Positions 1 through 8,656 of a DNA stretch of 64,000 nt are shown piece after piece. This DNA comes from Dyadobacter pollutisoli (lineage in GTDB: Bacteria; Bacteroidota; Bacteroidia; Cytophagales; Spirosomataceae), in assembly GCF_026625565.1 (NCBI RefSeq), contig NZ_CP112998.1:3908501-3972500 (forward strand). The letters are read 5' to 3'. How positions within the stretch are numbered: the stretch's first letter is position 1; every line of letters begins with the position of its first letter. Below the pieces are notes generated by a model, which made no database searches, was not told the DNA's origin, and worked only from the letters and a program-made list of their open reading frames with translations. A program made the position numbers and the translations under genes.

Positions 1-655
1 GTATTTGGAACGAAGTTCGCTCGCACGGCAAAATACAGATATGCTGCCCTTCGCCGGTATAGCCATAATAGTAAATGTTCGCAGCATCTCTGGCGAAATG
101 CTCTTCCAAAAGCTCAAAAGTTTTGCCTTCGCTACCCGCAATGGGAAGCCGGTTTAAATAGGCTGATACGTCGTCTTTACAAAAATGCGTGTCGATAATG
201 ACCAGTGATGCTACTTGCTGAACTTTGAAAGCAATCCCCTGGAACCACGCATTTGATTTATTTTTTGCATACCCGTCCCCAAGGCTTATAAATGTCGGGA
301 TATCAGCATCTTCGATAGTCACGATCGTCTGCTTTTTGGTCAGATAGTAGTTTTGTCCTTCCCGGTATTCATTACAATAATATGCCCTGTCCTTGTCTTT
401 GGCATAATGGTCGTCCAATGCTTCAAATGTAGGAACATCGGCGTAGCTGAAAGCCCGTGTCCTGTAATAAGCAGTCGTTGAGTCCTTTGCAAACGTTTTG
501 TTCAGTACCTGAAAATTTTTATCTGTGACAACTTCGCCGTTAAATTTGATTTTGTCAGCCTTTTCTTTGAAGCCCAACATTGATCTGAGCAAAGATCCGG
601 CGATCTTGAAAAAGGTTTTAAGAAGCCATTTTATTATTTTGAATGCGGTAGACAT
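1..655 (-). CDS. DKNYY-family protein, 3' end cut by window edge
   Basis: The minus-strand frame is open from an ATG at 655 to base 1, about 218 codons, so the C-terminus lies outside the window. After a short hydrophobic N-terminal stretch (about residues 5-25) the protein repeats a pattern of an acidic-lysine turn followed by aromatic pairs: YAKDKDRAYY, YAKNKSNAWF, CKDDVSAYL and FARDAANIYYY. Each copy is preceded by TFEAL-like or TFISL-like segments. This is the repeat of DKNYY-family proteins, whose function is unknown. There is no lipobox. It is the gene after the GH95-like gene on the same strand, but a strong terminator separates them, so it is probably transcribed on its own. The family assignment rests on the repeat pattern seen by eye. 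Confidence 0.75.
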   Translation of the reverse strand, partial: MSTAFKIIKWLLKTFFKIAGSLLRSMLGFKEKADKIKFNGEVVTDKNFQVLNKTFAKDSTTAYYRTRAFSYADVPTFEALDDHYAKDKDRAYYCNEYREGQNYYLTKKQTIVTIEDADIPTFISLGDGYAKNKSNAWFQGIAFKVQQVASLVIIDTHFCKDDVSAYLNRLPIAGSEGKTFELLEEHFARDAANIYYYGYTGEGQHICILPCERTSFQI

Positions 656-720
656 GTGTATTTTAAATATTAGGCCGGATAGCAATGATCAAGCGATGCA
701 TAAGTTATGAAATTTGACCA

Positions 721-758
721 TCAAACAAAAAGCTTGCAAATCGTTGATTTGCAAGCTT
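721..758 (-). terminator. Intrinsic terminator after GH95-like gene
   Basis: A perfect 13-bp stem (730-742 with 746-758) closes a GTT loop. On the minus strand it is followed by a T-rich run (TTTTGTTTGA). It lies directly downstream of the stop codon at 786. The inner stem and loop are almost identical to the terminator after ssrA at 29287-29323. Confidence 0.85.
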
Positions 759-785
759 AAATACTACAATTAACCTAATTAATAT

Positions 786-2999
786 CTATTTCGAATCCGG
801 TGCACCGGCTATCAATTGCAGATTCAGATGTTCACCGGCACTGGTATTAAGACTAAATCTTTCGCCTGAGACCTTCTCAGCATTCTTTCTGTTACGTATA
901 ATGCGCACCTGCCTGCCCGGCCAGGGATTAACAATCGTACATGTTTTCCCTTTTTCACTTTTGATGTTGACTATTGAAACATTCCCATCAGTTCGGCTCG
1001 CAGAAACCAGGAATGCGCCCCAGGCCCTCAGATTCTCAAATTTTGCATTCTGCCCTTCGGGCAAACCGGCAAACAAACGGATGACATTTCCGGCACTCAT
1101 ACATAGCATTTCGTCCAGCGCATTGGTAACCGTGCAGCTGTTTTCTATCCCATGCGGATTATCCAGCTGAAAACCATTGGGATATGTATGCAAAGCATAT
1201 TTGCGCAACTCATTGAATACGACTCCCGGATCATAACCCACCCTTATTGCGGCCATAAAAAAACTGCTGCCAGTGTTATGGTCCTGAAACCGCTGCATGT
1301 CCGTGATGGTATTACGGGCAAGGGTCAACAATTCTTCGCCACTATCCAGCGTGATGGCATTGGATGGATAAATATGCTGGATACCCAGCCCATTATTCAC
1401 CCACCAGTCAACTCCCTTTTCGGTGTACCGGAACACCTTTTTTCCATTCCGCTCCTGGACTGGAAAATGGCTGAGCTTCTCTAAAATATCATTCCATTTT
1501 GCCCGCCTATCCTGGTCAATTTTCAGGGTCGTACTGAGGTCGAGCATCAGGTTAAATGCATTACGGACAAGGCCTAATGATAAAATCGGATTCATATCCG
1601 CGCCAGATCCCTCGTGTATCGCGTCGTCGTAGATCACGTAACGGCCGTTCTCATATTTGAGATAATCTTCCCAAAAATTGGCTACCGCCAATGCATATGG
1701 GTAGATCTTTTTTCCATAAGCCTCGTCGTAAGTACAACGCCAGTATTGCGCCATATTCAACAATCCGTACGCCGCATTGGAACGCTGGCCAAAAAACAGC
1801 CCGCCCTGCTGCTCATTCACTGAATTATAATACCTGGGGTGGTTCCTTGTTACCTCTATTCCCAGAGGTCCGATGCCGACGGGGTACTGCACACCTCTTG
1901 TATGGGTGACGTTTTGCGCATACCACTCCCCTCTTGGTATAAAATCGATCAATGGGGCGTCATGGGGTGCGCCTTGCTCCAACCTGTTAGCGGAATAAAG
2001 AGAGTAAAACGGGGCCTGATGGTTATAATTCAAATGGTAGTCCCCCGCCCATTGAGGATCGTCACTGGTTACCCAGCCAAAAAGTCCCGGCGGGAATTTA
2101 GGGTCACGGCTGCATGCTGCCATTGTATAAAGACCCTGGTAGTACGCCTTCATCAAAACCGTGTCTTCTATTACAACCGATGATTTTTGCCAATATGCGT
2201 TCCACCATTGTTGATGTTTGCTCAATTGCGTTTGCGCCGTGCTTCTGTCCACGTTATTTATTCGTGCCAAAACGTATTTCAAGGGCTCCGCGTTCTTAAA
2301 CCGGCTTTCAACTGCGACTGCTATTACCACTTTCTTGCCCGGTTCTATGGTAAATGAGCTACTATTCGCGTCGATGGTACGCAATGCAACAGCTACTTCT
2401 GTGGCAATGTCGACGCTATCTGTAAAAGCACGGGTCAGCCAAAGGCTATTTCCCCGAACACCTTTCGTCAATCTGGCTTCCTTGTTTTCAGGGGCTGTCA
2501 GGCTTACTGATACATTTGCCACCTTTCCAATTGCTTTCAGTTCGATGAATATCAGGTTATCAGTAGCTGACACCCAAGATTTCGCCTCCACTTTTTGGTG
2601 GTCAGATACTAATGAGCAAGTCGTGACGCCATCGACAAGCCGCTGGTCTGCGGTGAACCGGGCATTGTTCAAATCTTCAATCTGAACATCAACTGACCCA
2701 ACGATCCGCGGACCGGACACGTCATCTTTTCGGGTCACGGTTTTGGGTGAGACCAACCGCCAGAAATCATTCTTGGAAATATAGTGACTCAACGTATTCC
2801 CCATGTAGCCCGTAGTCATTGTAACATCGCCGTTACCCATCAATGGTCCGTCCACCTTGTTTTTACTGGGAGTAGAAACCAATGGCTTTGTCCAGATATT
2901 ATAATAAGACGAAACTGCGGGAGCAACTGCCTTGCGGAATTGAGCCAAACCATCAAAATAGCAAAGTAGCAAAAGGGAAACTAAACAGGCATTTTTCAT
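786..2999 (-). CDS. GH95-like secreted glycosidase (six-hairpin fold)
   Basis: A 737-residue protein with an N-terminal signal peptide (MKNACLVSLLLL..., cleavage after GLAQ). An in-frame ATG further upstream (3041) would add 14 residues before the signal peptide, so the start at 2999 is preferred. The body has the shape of an N-terminal beta domain (about residues 40-270) followed by an alpha/alpha barrel. Barrel landmarks include GLFGWVTSDDPQWAGDYH, YNSVNEQQGGLFFGQRS, YDDAIHEGSG and GIENSCTVTNALDEML. This arrangement resembles glycoside hydrolase family 95 (alpha-L-fucosidase/alpha-L-galactosidase type) or relatives. The NALDEML segment near residue 660 and the acidic residues in DDAIHEGSG are the likely active-site region. 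The exact substrate cannot be read from the sequence. It probably acts in the periplasm or at the outer membrane on a polysaccharide. It is monocistronic, with a terminator directly after it. Confidence 0.7.
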   Translation of the reverse strand: MKNACLVSLLLLCYFDGLAQFRKAVAPAVSSYYNIWTKPLVSTPSKNKVDGPLMGNGDVTMTTGYMGNTLSHYISKNDFWRLVSPKTVTRKDDVSGPRIVGSVDVQIEDLNNARFTADQRLVDGVTTCSLVSDHQKVEAKSWVSATDNLIFIELKAIGKVANVSVSLTAPENKEARLTKGVRGNSLWLTRAFTDSVDIATEVAVALRTIDANSSSFTIEPGKKVVIAVAVESRFKNAEPLKYVLARINNVDRSTAQTQLSKHQQWWNAYWQKSSVVIEDTVLMKAYYQGLYTMAACSRDPKFPPGLFGWVTSDDPQWAGDYHLNYNHQAPFYSLYSANRLEQGAPHDAPLIDFIPRGEWYAQNVTHTRGVQYPVGIGPLGIEVTRNHPRYYNSVNEQQGGLFFGQRSNAAYGLLNMAQYWRCTYDEAYGKKIYPYALAVANFWEDYLKYENGRYVIYDDAIHEGSGADMNPILSLGLVRNAFNLMLDLSTTLKIDQDRRAKWNDILEKLSHFPVQERNGKKVFRYTEKGVDWWVNNGLGIQHIYPSNAITLDSGEELLTLARNTITDMQRFQDHNTGSSFFMAAIRVGYDPGVVFNELRKYALHTYPNGFQLDNPHGIENSCTVTNALDEMLCMSAGNVIRLFAGLPEGQNAKFENLRAWGAFLVSASRTDGNVSIVNIKSEKGKTCTIVNPWPGRQVRIIRNRKNAEKVSGERFSLNTSAGEHLNLQLIAGAPDSK

Positions 3000-3134
3000 G
3001 AACATTCGGGAACCAATCAGATCCAACAAAGAATCATGCAAATAAATATCAATATCTCACCAACTGCCTATTTACCATTGATCAATGCTGATACTATATT
3101 GGCATAGTAAAAAATAACGTATATTGATATACGC

Positions 3135-3572
3135 TCAATACGCTGTTGTATGGTGGAGACTTACGAGTATCTGAGGGCTGAGATAGGGATTGCCCGAAAA
3201 CACCGTCCGCACACAGTTGACAAGTTCGTCAGCGCACGCGTACTTGGGAAGATACCCCTTTACACCCATACGTATCAACGAACGCACCTGCTTATGATCG
3301 GGTGTGCTGGCGTATACGATGAATGCCGAGAACGGGTTCTTTTCCATTGCCATTTTCAGAGCGCTCTCGTTTATTTCGGACTGTTCGTCTGAAAAGCCAA
3401 TGATGATGATATCAAAAATCCCCATCTGCATGATCTTTTCCAGGGATTCCATGGATTCTGTTTCCAGCGGTGCTAAATTCTGGAACCGGCGATTGAGTAT
3501 AGCACGTAGGGTTGTGCGAAATACCGGGTTTTCTTCTACGAGCGCTACATTCATGTCTTCCTTGGTTTTCAT
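3135..3572 (-). CDS. Degenerate stand-alone receiver-like protein
   Basis: A 145-residue protein with the fold pattern of a response-regulator receiver: beta-1 MNVALVEENPVF, beta-3 FDIIIIGFSDEQ, beta-4 FIVYAST and beta-5 GVKGYLPKY with the conserved lysine. The acidic pocket is reduced to EEN, and the position of the phospho-acceptor aspartate after beta-3 is glycine (IIIIG). Normal Asp phosphorylation is therefore unlikely. The C-terminus (VFSGNPYLSPQIL) matches the linker that precedes a LuxR helix-turn-helix in NarL-type regulators, but the protein stops there and the DNA-binding domain is absent. It is either a phosphorylation-independent interaction module or a truncated regulator. No kinase gene is adjacent. 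Confidence 0.7.
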   Translation of the reverse strand: MKTKEDMNVALVEENPVFRTTLRAILNRRFQNLAPLETESMESLEKIMQMGIFDIIIIGFSDEQSEINESALKMAMEKNPFSAFIVYASTPDHKQVRSLIRMGVKGYLPKYACADELVNCVRTVFSGNPYLSPQILVSLHHTTAY

Positions 3573-3731
3573 ATACTTCTAAAGGCCAGACAAAAGTATT
3601 TCATATGCGCAACCCAGACTTACAAAAAAATTGAAACATTATTTAAATATATTGTTTGTTTGATTGAATAAATTTAATGGCGTATAAACTACTTCGACAC
3701 ACTTATGTAGCTTGTAATCATACCAATAAAG

Positions 3732-3765
3732 AAGGTCAGCCAGTTATAAAATGCTGGCTGACCTT
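3732..3765 (-). terminator. Hairpin terminator of the subtilisin-like gene
   Basis: Inverted repeat AAGGTCAGCCAG / CTGGCTGACCTT (12 bp) around a 10-base loop. It sits just past the stop codon at 3807, and on the minus strand a T-rich stretch (CTTCTTTATT) follows. Confidence 0.75.
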
Positions 3766-3806
3766 TCTTTATACAACTTGCTTAAACTTCGTCAGGTTCG
3801 TTATGC

Positions 3807-5207
3807 CTACAGTGAAAGGGCCGCATTTACGTTGAGCCTGCCGCCTGTAACCGTTTTTCCGGCCAGGGATGCTGTCGGAACAGCGCTTGCTAAAATTGCA
3901 TTCCTGATCTGCGCCACGGACGCGCCAGGATGTGTAGACGCGTAAAGCGCCACTGCTCCGGTGACATGAGGCGTAGCCATGGAGGTACCATTATAGGATG
4001 AATAAGTATTAAATGCAGTAGTTGAATTGATCGCAACGCCAGGTGCACCAATGTCGACCGTCGTTGCGCCATATTGAGAGAAACTTGCAAGTGCGCCATT
4101 TTTATCGATAGCTGCCACCGAGATAACGTTCGGCAGATTGTAATTGGCAGGATAGCTGGCTGTTATATCGTTATTAGTACCCGCATTTCCTGCCGCTGCG
4201 ATAAACATGATACCGGCATTGTTCGCACGGCTGATCGCATCGAAAAGCGCCTGCGAATATCCGCCGCCGCCCCAGGAATTGTTACTGGCGACTACATTAA
4301 GTCCGCGGATCTTCAAATTGGTAAGGTAATCAACCGCTTTGATCGCATTGGCCGTCGTGCCGCCCCTCCTTCCGAGGAATTTGGCAGAGATCAGCGTGAC
4401 ACTCCAGTTGACCCCGACAACCCCTTGTGTATTTGATTTGCCTCCGATCGTACCCGAGACATGGGTGCCGTGATCATCCAGCGTTCCTTTGCTGCCGCCG
4501 TCATAGATAGAAGCGTCATTGTTGGCAAAATCCCATCCGTTAATATCATCCTTTAATCCGTTACCGTCGTTATCAACCCCGTCGGTGGCTTCTAAGGGAT
4601 TCACCCATATTTGCCCCGTCAGATCAGGATGGCTCAATTGGATCCCCTCATCAATGATTCCGATGTAAACAGATGCCGAGCCTGTTTTCCCCGCAGACCA
4701 GGCAGCGGCCGCATTGCTACCGTACTGGTTGGCAGGCGAAGTGCCAGCCCCGTACATTCCCCACAAAGATCCATTGGTAAAATACGGGTCGACGGTGGTA
4801 GCGGTATGGTAGTAAACAAAATTCGGTTCTGCAAAATCGACCCCCTCAGACGCTTTCAAATCTGCAATGGCTTCGGAAACTTTTTTACTGATCTTGATCA
4901 GCTGGACACCTTGCTTTTTCCCGGCTCTTTCCATTGCCTTGGTAAGAATCTTTTCAATCGATTGCCCCTTGACTTTGTCCAGTGCTTTCTGCTTGACGGC
5001 TTCGGATGCGCCTTCGGAGAATTGAACCAGCAATTCGCCTTCAACATATTCACTTTCAGCGCTTAAACGGGCATTATTTTCAGTGTTGACGGGAGAACTT
5101 GAAGGTTCGGAGTCAATTCCGGCGTCCTTACAACCAACAACCATTAAGGAAACCGCAATACCCATAGCGAGTGCCCTGGATGCTAAAGAAACATACATTT
5201 TTTTCAT
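3807..5207 (-). CDS. Subtilisin-like serine protease, lipoprotein (S8 family)
   Basis: A 466-residue secreted protease. The signal peptide ends in a lipobox (LMVVGC), so the mature protein is probably lipid-anchored. Residues about 50-130 (VEGELLVQFSEG...) form a fervidolysin-like inhibitor prodomain. The catalytic triad of the S8 family is complete: Asp in IGIIDEGIQLSHPDL, His in DDHGTHVSGTIGG and Ser in YNGTSMATPHVTGAV. The oxyanion-hole Asn is in ASNNSWGGGGY. A Ca-binding-like DNDGNG loop lies in TDGVDNDGNGLKDD. It is expected to degrade protein outside the cytoplasm. It is a single gene with its own terminator. Confidence 0.92.
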   Translation of the reverse strand: MKKMYVSLASRALAMGIAVSLMVVGCKDAGIDSEPSSSPVNTENNARLSAESEYVEGELLVQFSEGASEAVKQKALDKVKGQSIEKILTKAMERAGKKQGVQLIKISKKVSEAIADLKASEGVDFAEPNFVYYHTATTVDPYFTNGSLWGMYGAGTSPANQYGSNAAAAWSAGKTGSASVYIGIIDEGIQLSHPDLTGQIWVNPLEATDGVDNDGNGLKDDINGWDFANNDASIYDGGSKGTLDDHGTHVSGTIGGKSNTQGVVGVNWSVTLISAKFLGRRGGTTANAIKAVDYLTNLKIRGLNVVASNNSWGGGGYSQALFDAISRANNAGIMFIAAAGNAGTNNDITASYPANYNLPNVISVAAIDKNGALASFSQYGATTVDIGAPGVAINSTTAFNTYSSYNGTSMATPHVTGAVALYASTHPGASVAQIRNAILASAVPTASLAGKTVTGGRLNVNAALSL

Positions 5208-5571
5208 AGTGGTTTTTGTAATTTGGGTGCGTTTATTTCTTAAAACGAATGTATCGAAATTAAACTTGAATTAAACTATTCGACGTACAAATTCTAATTC
5301 TATGTAGAATTGTTTAAAGTTTGTCGACAATATTTCCAGAATGCGGGAAGGGCTACAAAGACCGCTGTCCGCAGATCCCTTATGCCTCCTGGACCGTCGC
5401 CTCATCCGCCGGGATGTCTCCGTATGGCCATCAACCGGCATTACATCAGGAACGTGCTGGTGGGTGCGGGCATTGGGAATGTGGCTATGAAAACCGCCTA
5501 TTGGAATTCACCGTTCAGTAACCTGTCTGTTTTTGCAACTTTTTGATCTAACCGCTGTCCAATCAGTAATA
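5208..5571. other. Intergenic region with an unassigned Cys-rich reading frame
   Basis: This 364-bp gap separates the minus-strand protease from the plus-strand sigma factor and must hold both promoters. The first 80 bases are AT-rich. From about 5330 to 5525 the sequence becomes GC-richer. Two overlapping plus frames are open there (5310-5546 and 5321-5521). The second encodes CGKGYKDRCP and, near its end, CGHWECGYEN, a cysteine-rich peptide without a recognised family. Neither is supported enough to call as a gene. Confidence 0.35.
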
Positions 5572-6168
5572 ATGGATCAGAACGAACACCACAGGTCAGC
5601 AGACCGCATCATCGTCGAAAAGGTACTGAGTGGCAACACCAGGGCCTTCGGTATGATCATGAAGCAGACGGAAGGGCTGGTCGCGCAGATTGTTTTCAAA
5701 ATGATTTCAAACCGGGAGGAAAGGCGGGACATTGCCCAGGACATTTACCTGAAAGTTTTCCAAAAGCTGGACAGCTTCCGGTTTCAGGCTAAGCTCTCGA
5801 CCTGGATCGCCAGGATTGCTTATAATACGTGTATCAACCATTTGGAAAAACACCAGTCGCGGACATTCAAAGATCTTGAAAACATGCAGGCTGATGATGA
5901 AACGGGAAATGCGCAGGAGCATGTCGATCAGAACGATATGGAAGAAAAGCTGATCAGTGCTGAATTTAACACGATGCTGCAAGTGGAATTGGATAAGCTA
6001 CCTGAAATATACAAACTGCTCATTACGCTTTACCATTACGAGGAACTGAGCTATTCAGAGATCGGCCAGATCGTCAACCTACCAGAAGGGACAGTCAAAA
6101 ACTATCTTTTCCGTGCGAGGAAAATGTTAAGAGAGCGGCTGGAAATAATTTATAATAAAGGTTTATGA
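5572..6168 (+). CDS. ECF RNA polymerase sigma factor
   Basis: A 198-residue sigma-70 family factor of the extracytoplasmic-function type. Region 2 is seen in DIAQDIYLKVFQKLDSFR followed by KLSTWIARIAYNTCINHLEK. Region 4 is seen in ELSYSEIGQIVNLPEGTVKNYLFRARKMLRERL. The start ATG at 5572 (MDQNEHHRS) fits family length better than an in-frame ATG at 5533. Its stop overlaps the ATG of the next gene by four bases (ATGA), so it is translationally coupled to the anti-sigma gene, the usual arrangement for a sequestered ECF factor. It probably directs transcription of its own operon. Confidence 0.9.
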   Translation: MDQNEHHRSADRIIVEKVLSGNTRAFGMIMKQTEGLVAQIVFKMISNREERRDIAQDIYLKVFQKLDSFRFQAKLSTWIARIAYNTCINHLEKHQSRTFKDLENMQADDETGNAQEHVDQNDMEEKLISAEFNTMLQVELDKLPEIYKLLITLYHYEELSYSEIGQIVNLPEGTVKNYLFRARKMLRERLEIIYNKGL

Positions 6169-6647
6169 AAGAAAACGAACATTTATCAGACATTGAGATC
6201 CAGCAATATGCATTGGGGGAGGCAATGTTGGACACGGGCCTGACTAAGCATATTGATCAATGTGCCCATTGCTCGGGTCAGGCTGCATTGTACCGCGAAA
6301 TGGCGATAGTCATCGCAGCGACCCCGGAACCGGTATTCGATTTTGAACTGGTGCCAGCAGTATTAGCGAAGCTTCCGGTACAAAAACCCAGTCGCTCCCC
6401 AGCATTGATCTTAGGGTCGATTGCGATAGCAAGCATACTGACATGCATCTTCACTTTTTACTACTTAAATGCAGAGCTACTGAATGGAATGCTGTCGAAT
6501 CACGGGGTGACCACCTACGCCATTGTCTTGATATGCGGGCTCCTCTTTATTTTTCTGACGGCTGACCTTTGGCGGGAGCATAGCCATAAACTCAGCAAGC
6601 TTCATGTTTCGGGAACATTGCAACAAAACCTCCGCGGGGCGGTCTAA
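6165..6647 (+). CDS. Membrane anti-sigma factor, zinc-finger-like
   Basis: 160 residues. The N-terminal cytoplasmic part has a KHIDQCAHCSGQAALY segment, the H-x3-C-x2-C pattern of zinc-finger anti-sigma (ZAS) domains. Two hydrophobic helices follow (about residues 80-103, ALILGSIAIASILTCIF, and 120-138, YAIVLICGLLFIFL), then a short basic tail. The four-base overlap with the ECF sigma gene supports a role in holding the sigma factor at the inner membrane. The signal that releases it is unknown. Confidence 0.75.
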   Translation: MKENEHLSDIEIQQYALGEAMLDTGLTKHIDQCAHCSGQAALYREMAIVIAATPEPVFDFELVPAVLAKLPVQKPSRSPALILGSIAIASILTCIFTFYYLNAELLNGMLSNHGVTTYAIVLICGLLFIFLTADLWREHSHKLSKLHVSGTLQQNLRGAV

Positions 6648-6668
6648 TTAAAAAACTGGCTTACGACT

Positions 6669-7091
6669 ATGAAAAAGATATTATTGATACTGTCCACCGC
6701 ATTATTTCCGACGCTGGCTAATGCTCAAACGCAGGGTAGCATGCACATTGACCGGGACCAGATTGCGCTCGCAGTCACGGTACTGATCATTGCAGTCATA
6801 CTAGCCTTTCTGTTAGAACTAGTCAAGCGGTACCTCGATTACCGTCTCAAAGAGAAAGTCGTTGAATCGGGCGTTACCCAGGAACTGGCGTCGCTTTTGT
6901 TACATCGTGATCAGCAAGACCTTTTACGGACTTGCATTAAATGGCTTGCCATTTTTCTGGGTCTCGCCTGTGGTTTTACTATTGTCGCTGTTGCCCAGTT
7001 GCCGATCTGGGGTGCGTTGGCTGTCATAGCATTCTGTTTGTCTGGCGGGTTTCTGGGTTATTACCTTTTTCTAAAAAAATCCGTTCACTAG
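6669..7091 (+). CDS. Small membrane protein of the sigma operon, unknown function
   Basis: A 140-residue protein with a cleavable signal peptide (MKKILLILSTALFPTLANAQ) and three further hydrophobic segments: about residues 33-52 (ALAVTVLIIAVILAFLLEL), 92-110 (AIFLGLACGFTIVAVA) and 114-133. A charged amphipathic stretch (VKRYLDYRLKEKVVESG) lies between the first and second. It is 21 bases after the anti-sigma gene. No enzyme motif is visible. It may help the anti-sigma factor sense envelope state, which is inferred from its neighbours. Confidence 0.65.
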   Translation: MKKILLILSTALFPTLANAQTQGSMHIDRDQIALAVTVLIIAVILAFLLELVKRYLDYRLKEKVVESGVTQELASLLLHRDQQDLLRTCIKWLAIFLGLACGFTIVAVAQLPIWGALAVIAFCLSGGFLGYYLFLKKSVH

Positions 7092-7112
7092 ATTTCATAA
7101 ATCAAACCCATC

Positions 7113-8507
7113 ATGATTAACGCAAAAACACCCATTCAATGGGGCAGGATTTCTATTGCCCTTTTTCTAATGCTTTTGGTTTTTACAAATACATTAGCGC
7201 AGCAAACGTCCGAGCCAAATTTCCGCCGTTTGCTGCAAACATCTCAGCTTAGGGAGGACTTTCAAACATTCCGCTCGACGTTAACAGAAAATCACCCGGA
7301 TTTGTATCGCTACCGGCCACGTGAATCCATCGACCGGTTATTGGACAGTTGCCAGAAAAGTATCGTTGCGCCGATGAACCTGATTGCATTTGGCAACCTG
7401 ATCCGTTTTGCAGTCAGCGCCATTGAATGCGGTCATACCAGCGGCAGTTTGCCGGGCGAGCTCATGGAACAGTATGCAAGCTCAGTGGCTATGTTTCCAC
7501 TAAAATTATGGTTTGCCGGCGGTAGGGCATTCGTACTATGCAGTAAAGAGGCGAATGCCCCAGTAGGATCGGAAATCTTGTCGATAGACGGCGAACCCAT
7601 TGAGCAGATACGTCAAAAGCTGTTCTCCTACCTGCCTTCGGATGGCAAAATTCAGACCAAGAAAAATGCCACTTTGAACAATGATGCGTTCCAGTTTCTG
7701 TACAATTTCGTCTATGGTGAAAAAATCCATTTCAGAACCAGATTGGCAATGTCTGATGGGCAGGTTCGGGACATTACATTGCTGGCCACAAAGTTTGAAA
7801 ACACACAATGTCCCGCCTATAAAACAGGTAACAATACCAAACCACTCGAATTCAGCCTCAGCGACAATACCCGTGCTTTACTGACGATCCGCACATTCAG
7901 CAAGGATCGGATTTCAAATGCAGGCCAAGACTTCCCGGTCTTTCTGGATAGTATTTTTAATCAGCTCGAACAACGGGAAATTCGGCATTTGGTAATCGAT
8001 TTGCGTGGAAATGGTGGTGGCGACGATATTTATGGAGCATTGCTTTACTCCTACCTGACCAATGAAACATTCCGATACTTTTCAGTACTTCAATCGAAGT
8101 CGAAACCATTAATGACCTCCGACGATCATCCCGGACTAGCCATTCAGCAACCGGCAAATATCAATTTCAAGAAAAAAGTTTATGTACTGACCGACGGCCG
8201 GACATTCTCCACCGCCGCAGACTTTTGTGCCATTGTACGAAGCAATGCAAGAGGCGTCTTCGTCGGTGAAGAAACCGGTGGTAGCTATGAGGGCAACAAT
8301 TCGGGTGGAACGGTTAGGGTCAATTTGCCGCATTCGGGTATCCGGCTCGCGGTTCCCACGGTCAGATATTCCAATGCCGTGAAGCCAGGTACCGAACCTG
8401 GACGCGGCATTATTCCCGACTATGCTGTGATCCCTTCCATTTTAGACATGCTAGCGGAAAAAGACGTGCAACTGGAAAAAGCGCTTGAAATTGCGCATCG
8501 TGAATGA
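7113..8507 (+). CDS. S41-family peptidase, exported
   Basis: A 464-residue protein with an N-terminal membrane/signal segment (about residues 12-29, ending TLAQ). The C-terminal half carries the S41 core: VIDLRGNGGGDD, then GRTFSTAADFCAI with the likely nucleophile Ser in FSTAAD, then GEETGGSYEG. The usual lysine of the CtpA Ser/Lys dyad is not at its expected place. Instead a conserved-looking ECGHTSG near residue 110 supplies a His, so a tricorn-like Ser-His-Glu arrangement is more plausible. A PDZ-like stretch (SEILSIDGEPIEQI) lies at about residues 150-165. It is 21 bases after the membrane-protein gene and is probably co-transcribed with the sigma/anti-sigma pair. Confidence 0.82.
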   Translation: MINAKTPIQWGRISIALFLMLLVFTNTLAQQTSEPNFRRLLQTSQLREDFQTFRSTLTENHPDLYRYRPRESIDRLLDSCQKSIVAPMNLIAFGNLIRFAVSAIECGHTSGSLPGELMEQYASSVAMFPLKLWFAGGRAFVLCSKEANAPVGSEILSIDGEPIEQIRQKLFSYLPSDGKIQTKKNATLNNDAFQFLYNFVYGEKIHFRTRLAMSDGQVRDITLLATKFENTQCPAYKTGNNTKPLEFSLSDNTRALLTIRTFSKDRISNAGQDFPVFLDSIFNQLEQREIRHLVIDLRGNGGGDDIYGALLYSYLTNETFRYFSVLQSKSKPLMTSDDHPGLAIQQPANINFKKKVYVLTDGRTFSTAADFCAIVRSNARGVFVGEETGGSYEGNNSGGTVRVNLPHSGIRLAVPTVRYSNAVKPGTEPGRGIIPDYAVIPSILDMLAEKDVQLEKALEIAHRE

Positions 8508-8656
8508 GGCTTAAAACCGGACAATGGTGTTCATATCCGTACAAATAATGGGAAGAAATGTGCTTCACACTCATCAGAAGCTACATTTGCGTAAGCGGTA
8601 TAATAATTGTGATTCCCGAACGAACGTCCTGTACTTCTTTCATTTTATATTAGCCT

